DNA of 64,000 bases from Lojkania enalia (Eukaryota; Ascomycota; Dothideomycetes; Pleosporales). The stretch lies in assembly GCA_010094045.1 (NCBI GenBank), contig ML986630.1:101156-165155 (forward strand), read 5' to 3'. Made by a program: the position numbers and the translations under genes. Position 1 is the first letter of the stretch. The number at the start of each line of letters is the position of its first letter. The notes below the pieces were generated by a model. The model saw nothing but the letters and a program-made list of their open reading frames with translations, was not told where the DNA came from and ran no database searches. Shown here piece after piece: positions 59,749 through 64,000 of this stretch.

Positions 59749-59900
59749 CTAGATATAACGTTCCAGAATAGCCTTTGACGTAGATGCTGCTGTTGCAACT
59801 ACGAAATCCTGATATTTACACTTTCATGACAGTCCCGCGTAATCGCACACTCCTTTCACGACGACGCAGGGCGCCTCTTCCTAGACCCTGAAAGACCCTG
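59749..59900 (-). pseudogene. Nucleoside phosphorylase-like (PNP_UDP) C-terminal remnant
   Basis: The minus strand reads APCVVVKGVCDYAGLS, a stop, then KCKYQDFVVATAASTSKAIL and a stop at 59,749. This is the C-terminal signature of the phosphorylase-type domain (CxVIKGVCDYADSH...WQ.YAAATAAAYAK) often fused to the N-terminus of fungal NLRs. I could not follow the rest of the domain upstream with confidence. It lies on the same strand as the NLR, about 1.3 kb upstream of its start, so it may be a relic of a former N-terminal domain or of another NLR. Confidence 0.5.
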
Positions 59901-60830
59901 ACTTCCTTAGGCGGAGGAAGATGCTCCTCTACCTAGCTCTCTGACACAACACTTCGACCTTTGTGCGTTAGGCGGTGACATAGCCACTAATATTGACTAT
60001 TAGCTAGGATTGCTATGAGCGAGCTCGCTAACGTTAATTTCAGCCGTCAATAAAAGTTAACAAGCTATACATTCCTCAAGTTAGGCAGGTTCTTGGCTGC
60101 GCTTATTTACATTCGTACATTAGATAGACTGTTGCCTGACTTGGGTCTGTTACACGAGTGTTCCAAGTATAAGCACAGGGGGCTAACCATTGTTCACGGT
60201 ATCTGCTGTGGATCTCTGCTTATCTGCATGCTTTGTGTAATACGCAGTGCGCTCCGACTGCAGTATTCGTGTAGGATGGGCGCTAAGCCGCCGTCGGCGA
60301 GCTGCATGATGCCGTTTTGGTCTCACCGGAAGATAGATAACTATATCAACATATCCATAAGGAGGAGGCCAGGAGCCAAAAGCGCCGGAAATAGTAAGCG
60401 CAGCGTATTAGTAGCAATATCATTCGACATACAAAGGCCGAGGAGAGGAATTTAAAGCTACCTACAGTGTCCCATTTCTTGTACTTCGCTTCGCCTACCC
60501 TTTAGCCGGAGTGGATCAACTATCTTCCCTGCTAGCGTCACTAAGGTGCTCGTTCACTTCAGTTGCAAAATCACATTCTATCAAAGCCCGCGCTACAGCT
60601 TGGGGCGACGCAGTCAGCCGCACCTAGCTCACACGGCTCTTGCATTGTCGCTTTCGGATGCTATTCTTCAAGTATAGCTCAACGTCCTATTTTTCTCTAT
60701 GCGCGCTGATTTCGATAGCTAAGACTCAAGGCTGTCAGCGTGTTTGCTCCACTCTTCATCCGGCCCTACCTTGCTCCTTGCATATACGCCTATAAACAAC
60801 CCCCCTCCCTCCCCCTCTCCAACCAAGACA
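59901..60830. other. HET upstream region
   Basis: No gene is firmly recognised; the 120-codon frame at 60,093-60,455 looks fortuitous. A pyrimidine-rich stretch (ccccctccctccccctctcc, 60,801-60,820) just before the HET start codon is typical of fungal promoters and leaders. Confidence 0.45.
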
Positions 60831-61742
60831 ATGCGCTTATTGCAATTTACTAGCGCTGGCGAATTCAGTCTTACAACAGATTTGGTTGGCGAGGATACCA
60901 TTCCCCCCTATGCGATCCTTTCGCACACATGGGGGGCGGATACTGAGGAGGTCACCTTTAAAGACCTGAAGAATGGCACTGGCAAGGATAAGCCCGGCTA
61001 TGAGAAGATTCGGTTTTGTGGAGACCAAGCTAGAAGAAACGGCTTGCAATACTTTTGGATTGACACCTGTTGCATAAATAAGGCAAACAACACCGAACTC
61101 TCGCAGGCCATTAATTCTATGTTTCGCTGGTACCACAATGCGACTCAGTGCTACGTCTATCTCTCAGATGTTCATAGCCCTATCTTCGACGTCAACGAGG
61201 AATTTAACTCGCGGCTATATGAATCAGATTTCCGAAAAAGCAGATGGTTCAAACGAGGTTGGACACTCCAAGAGCTTCTCGCCCCGACTCTAGTCGAATT
61301 CTTCTCCCAGGAACACAAAAAATTAGGCGATAAAAGATCCTTGAAGCAACATATTTGCGAAATAACAGGAATTCCTGATTCGGCGCTTCAAGGAGCCCCT
61401 CTATCTCAGTTCAGTGTCGATGAAAAATTGTCATGGATTGAGCACCGCCAGACTAAGCTTGAAGAAGATAAGGCATACTCATTGCTAGGCATCTTTGATG
61501 TCCACATACCCCTTATCTATGGTGAAGGGCGAGAGAGTGCGTTCAAGCGGCTCCGGAAGGAGGTTGATAAGCCTTTGAATGGTCTCCTTGCCCCACACTA
61601 TCTATCGATCCGTCGCAACACTGTATCCGTGCACGCTGAGCAGGTTAACAAGATTGCGAAGCCAGAAACGGCTATGACGGCTCAGATTTCTGACAATGAT
61701 GCTGCGGGCAACGGCAAACAATGGAATTTAATCGGAGTATAG
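60831..61742 (+). CDS. HET-domain protein (heterokaryon incompatibility)
   Basis: HET domains trigger cell death in fungal nonself recognition and act with NLRs in several known systems. The 303-residue product starts at the ATG at 60,831 (MRLLQFTSAGEFSL), chosen over the upstream in-frame ATG at 60,744 because these proteins begin with MRLL and because the intervening 29 codons are Pro/Ser-rich leader-like. The three conserved blocks are present: AILSHTWG (residues 28-35), YFWIDTCCINK (74-84) and RGWTLQELLAP (142-152). It also has KLSWIEHRQTKLEEDKAYSLLGIF and the closing IPLIYGEGRESAFKRLRKEV. The C-terminal 60 residues are not conserved. No stops or RIP damage. Transcribed divergently from the NLR, starts about 2.4 kb apart. 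Confidence 0.92.
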   Translation: MRLLQFTSAGEFSLTTDLVGEDTIPPYAILSHTWGADTEEVTFKDLKNGTGKDKPGYEKIRFCGDQARRNGLQYFWIDTCCINKANNTELSQAINSMFRWYHNATQCYVYLSDVHSPIFDVNEEFNSRLYESDFRKSRWFKRGWTLQELLAPTLVEFFSQEHKKLGDKRSLKQHICEITGIPDSALQGAPLSQFSVDEKLSWIEHRQTKLEEDKAYSLLGIFDVHIPLIYGEGRESAFKRLRKEVDKPLNGLLAPHYLSIRRNTVSVHAEQVNKIAKPETAMTAQISDNDAAGNGKQWNLIGV

Positions 61743-62293
61743 GATAATCTGTTACGGTAACCACCATGGTTTCCTGCAACACTTGAGCTAGTCCATATAG
61801 GACCTAGCTCCCGAAGGCTGTTCTCACGGAAGAGAGAGCTTCGCTCTCATTTTCTCTTCACGCAACGTCTTGTATTAAACCAGATATAGTACGTAGCTAT
61901 AATCAACTCTTTACTAAGCTCTTGAACGACCGCTCGTAGCGTCTCATGACATAATCAGAGTTTGATAATGTGCTTATACGACATCTACTTATGGGAGAAT
62001 GTAAGGCCACACTATGTAGACAGTATATCACACGAGGTGCTCCATGACAACGAAATTCCTGGCTGCAAAACTATCATCGCGTTCTTCACAGCTTCTATAA
62101 TACGATTGTTTGCCACCATCGCCCTGGGCAGTATTCCTAATGGCTACGGCAGAAGTCTGTACGCCTAGTGTCCGTCCGTTCTTGCGGCTGAGTGCAGAGC
62201 CCACTGTGGCCGGATCAGGCTAACACGTAGGCTTTAGCAGAAGACAAATCTTTGTGCGACTCGACTGGATATGCTTATATCTTTAGCCAAGAA
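61743..62293. other. Downstream of the HET gene, no gene seen
   Basis: Normal GC content; the 68-codon plus-strand frame at 61,962-62,168 has no recognised features. A small hairpin (gagagagcttcgctctc) occurs near 61,830-61,846. Confidence 0.45.
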
Positions 62294-62590
62294 TCGAACG
62301 TCTTAGTGACGCTAGTAGGGAGGACGGCCGACCCGCACCAGCCAGGACGTCGTAAGGTGGCGGATTCATAAGAGATCAGCTGGTTTGACGTTTGATCGCA
62401 AGACTGCGGGGCATACGTCGGCCCGAAGGTTTTACACAGCCATAGGTGTACAGCCACAACCCCGCTTTGCGGCTGGTAGCCTCCGTTAGATTACGTTACG
62501 ATTAGGTGGCAATTGTATGCTAGCTAGAATAGGTAATTGTCCCGATCAGAGGTACCAACGGGGATAGCGGCCCTGAATGAATTGAGCGCG
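62294..62590. repeat. Right arm of the long inverted repeat
   Basis: Reverse-complement partner of 53,792-54,073. The outer edge (gaatgaattgagcgcg) and inner edge (cgaacgtcttagtgacgct) both align with the left arm. It marks the right border of the NLR/HET block. Confidence 0.75.
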
Positions 62591-62748
62591 AGAACCAACC
62601 TAAGCTTGGAGGACAACATTTTTCTTCTCATCTATAGAGAAGAAATCCATCATCGGACATTCTTTTAACTCCATTGGCCACACTTATTCAGTCGTTTCCC
62701 GCTTAAAAGCGGTCCTAAGGGCCCACCGCCATAGAACCCGGCGCTCCG

Positions 62749-64000
62749 ATGGGTCCATCAACCCCTGGCCGAACAACGGCTAGACTAGAGCCCTCAGTCG
62801 AACTATCTCCAATACTACTAAGACTCAGACGAGCTCCTAAACCCTCTTAAAAAGCTAGGGAATAATAAGAACAGACGAATCCCTTTAATATTAGAGATGG
62901 ATCTTAGGAAGAGAAAAAGACTACGGGAACAAAGCTCCTTAACACCTTAAAGGAGATCATCCAGCAATAAAACGCTATTATCGAAGAAGTTAGAGACGAG
63001 CTTAAAGAAGTCCGAGTAGAGTAGTAGAACCTAAAGAATCAGAATACAGAGTTTAAGGAGGTAATTCTCTAGCTATAAACCCAACTCAATACCCTGACCT
63101 ATACTACAGCTGTAGTAAGTACTAGAAAACCCCTACAGCCGAGCTACTAGAACTTAAACAACGCGAACGGTCCCTTAGACACGCTAATAAGCCTCCTAAA
63201 CTTCGATTTAGATATAATAGAAGCCTATAGAATATATATAGAAGACGCTAGCGTTAAGTAGATCTAAGAAAGGATATAGTAGGTATTTAAGAGTTACAGC
63301 CTAATATAAGACATTAGATAGGTAGGTATTATAAGATGGGGAGGTAACCTAACGAGAGTTAGAGTATACCTACGTACTTACGAGGATAAGAGGAAAGTAA
63401 GGATTTATATAGACTAGATTACCACCTATTTTAACAGCGTATATATTTATAGCGAATAGTAGTATATAATAAAAATAGATAGAGTAAATAAGAATACTAT
63501 CTACGATAACACCCGAATTTATATTTATAGGGAAGCCTGTAATAGATTTAGTATAGAAAATAGTATAATAATTAAGAAAATATACTTCCTTAGCTAGTAG
63601 TCCTCTAATAAGCTATACTACTCGGTTGCAATCTATCTCGCGAGTAAAGAAGAGGTAGAGAATCTCCTACACTATAAGTTTATAGAAATTAATAGAGAAC
63701 TAGCCTATACGAAACTATATATAAAAATACTTACACTATAATAATATTATAATTACTAGGTATTTAATAAATATAAAGTATACTAGTACCTAGCCCTAGA
63801 ACTAACTTGCGAGGTATACGTAAGGACGGGCTATATAAACCGTAAGTATATAGCTAGAGAGGTAAAGTACGCTAACTATAAAGGACTATACTATACTAGT
63901 AACTAAGGCTGCCTAATTTATAAAAGGCTCTAGAGTAAACTAAACGCTGTATTAAATAAATAAGAAATTTAAAATCTACTAGGCGAATATAGTAAGAATG
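62749..64000 (+). mobile_element. ORF1 of a second Tad1-like LINE, RIP-altered, runs off the window
   Basis: The ATG at 62,749 opens a frame (MGPSTPGRTTARLEPSVELS) free of stops for about 34 codons. It continues in the same frame with a coiled stretch (NTLKEIIQQ.NAIIEEVRDE, about 62,942), a body (GIIRWGGNLTRVRVYLRTYE near 63,330; SVAIYLASKEEVENLL near 63,624) and zinc-knuckle-like C-terminal text (YYNY.VFNKYKVY, VKYANYKGLYYTSN near 63,864). This is the nucleic-acid-binding Gag-like ORF1 of Tad-clade LINEs. ORF2 would lie right of the window. The first 150 bp and the leader (62,600-62,830) are nearly free of RIP. Confidence 0.75.

Noticed and set aside
60093..60455. 120-codon plus-strand frame
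   Set aside because: No family features and atypical composition; probably fortuitous in the interval upstream of the HET gene.
1..64000. CRISPR arrays, bacterial operons, ribosome binding sites
   Set aside because: The window is fungal nuclear DNA; no regularly spaced repeat-spacer structure was seen and bacterial signals do not apply.

Overview
The window comes from a filamentous ascomycete (Pezizomycotina). The evidence is fungal gene families (HET, NACHT-WD40, DUF3723, DUF3435), short introns of about 44-56 bp with CTAAC/CTAAT-like branch points, and the signature of repeat-induced point mutation (RIP). From 1 to about 50.8 kb, and again from about 62.8 kb, the DNA is AT-rich, full of TpA, and poor in CpA/TpG while keeping CpG. 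Almost every old reading frame there is broken by TAG/TAA codons at former Trp and Gln positions. Between these stretches, about 50.8-62.8 kb is a GC-normal island holding the only intact genes.

Layout. 1-9.1 kb is a nest of transposons. It holds a minus-strand Ty3/gypsy gag-protease remnant with a candidate LTR, the 3' part of a pogo/Fot element, a solo LTR with target duplication, and a plus-strand chromovirus pol. The chromovirus is interrupted by a 1,157-bp LTR element with little coding capacity and by a complete but mutated pogo/Fot element with TIRs and TA duplication. About 11.2-39.2 kb looks like a RIP-killed Starship giant transposon. It starts with a GC-rich palindromic block, then a DUF3435 tyrosine recombinase ('captain') whose frame runs into a C-terminal chromodomain. 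Broken cargo follows: a coiled-coil protein, a small secreted or membrane protein, a large fungal protein of unknown function, DUF3723, a protein-kinase-like gene, a ferric reductase, a DUF3716-type protein, an unknown minus-strand gene, an F-box protein and a SIR2 deacetylase. 42.1-44.8 kb is a hAT transposon and 45.7-51.06 kb a minus-strand Tad1-like LINE whose 5' end escaped RIP.

The GC island carries an intact pogo-type DDE transposase (51.6-53.2 kb) and an arrangement resembling fungal incompatibility loci: a NACHT-WD40 NLR on the minus strand (54.2-58.4 kb, with a 640-N gap inside its WD40 array) and a HET-domain gene on the plus strand (60.8-61.7 kb), transcribed divergently. A nucleoside-phosphorylase-like remnant lies between them. 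The NLR/HET block is enclosed by an inverted repeat pair of about 280-300 bp. The window ends in the ORF1 of a second Tad1-like LINE, again with an unmutated 5' end.

How they relate. The captain would have moved the Starship and its cargo, and RIP has since inactivated it. The NLR and HET genes are plausible partners in nonself recognition and cell death, as known for these families. Reading frames in the RIP zone were followed by eye through stop codons, so limits there are approximate; family calls rest on remembered family patterns, not on searches.
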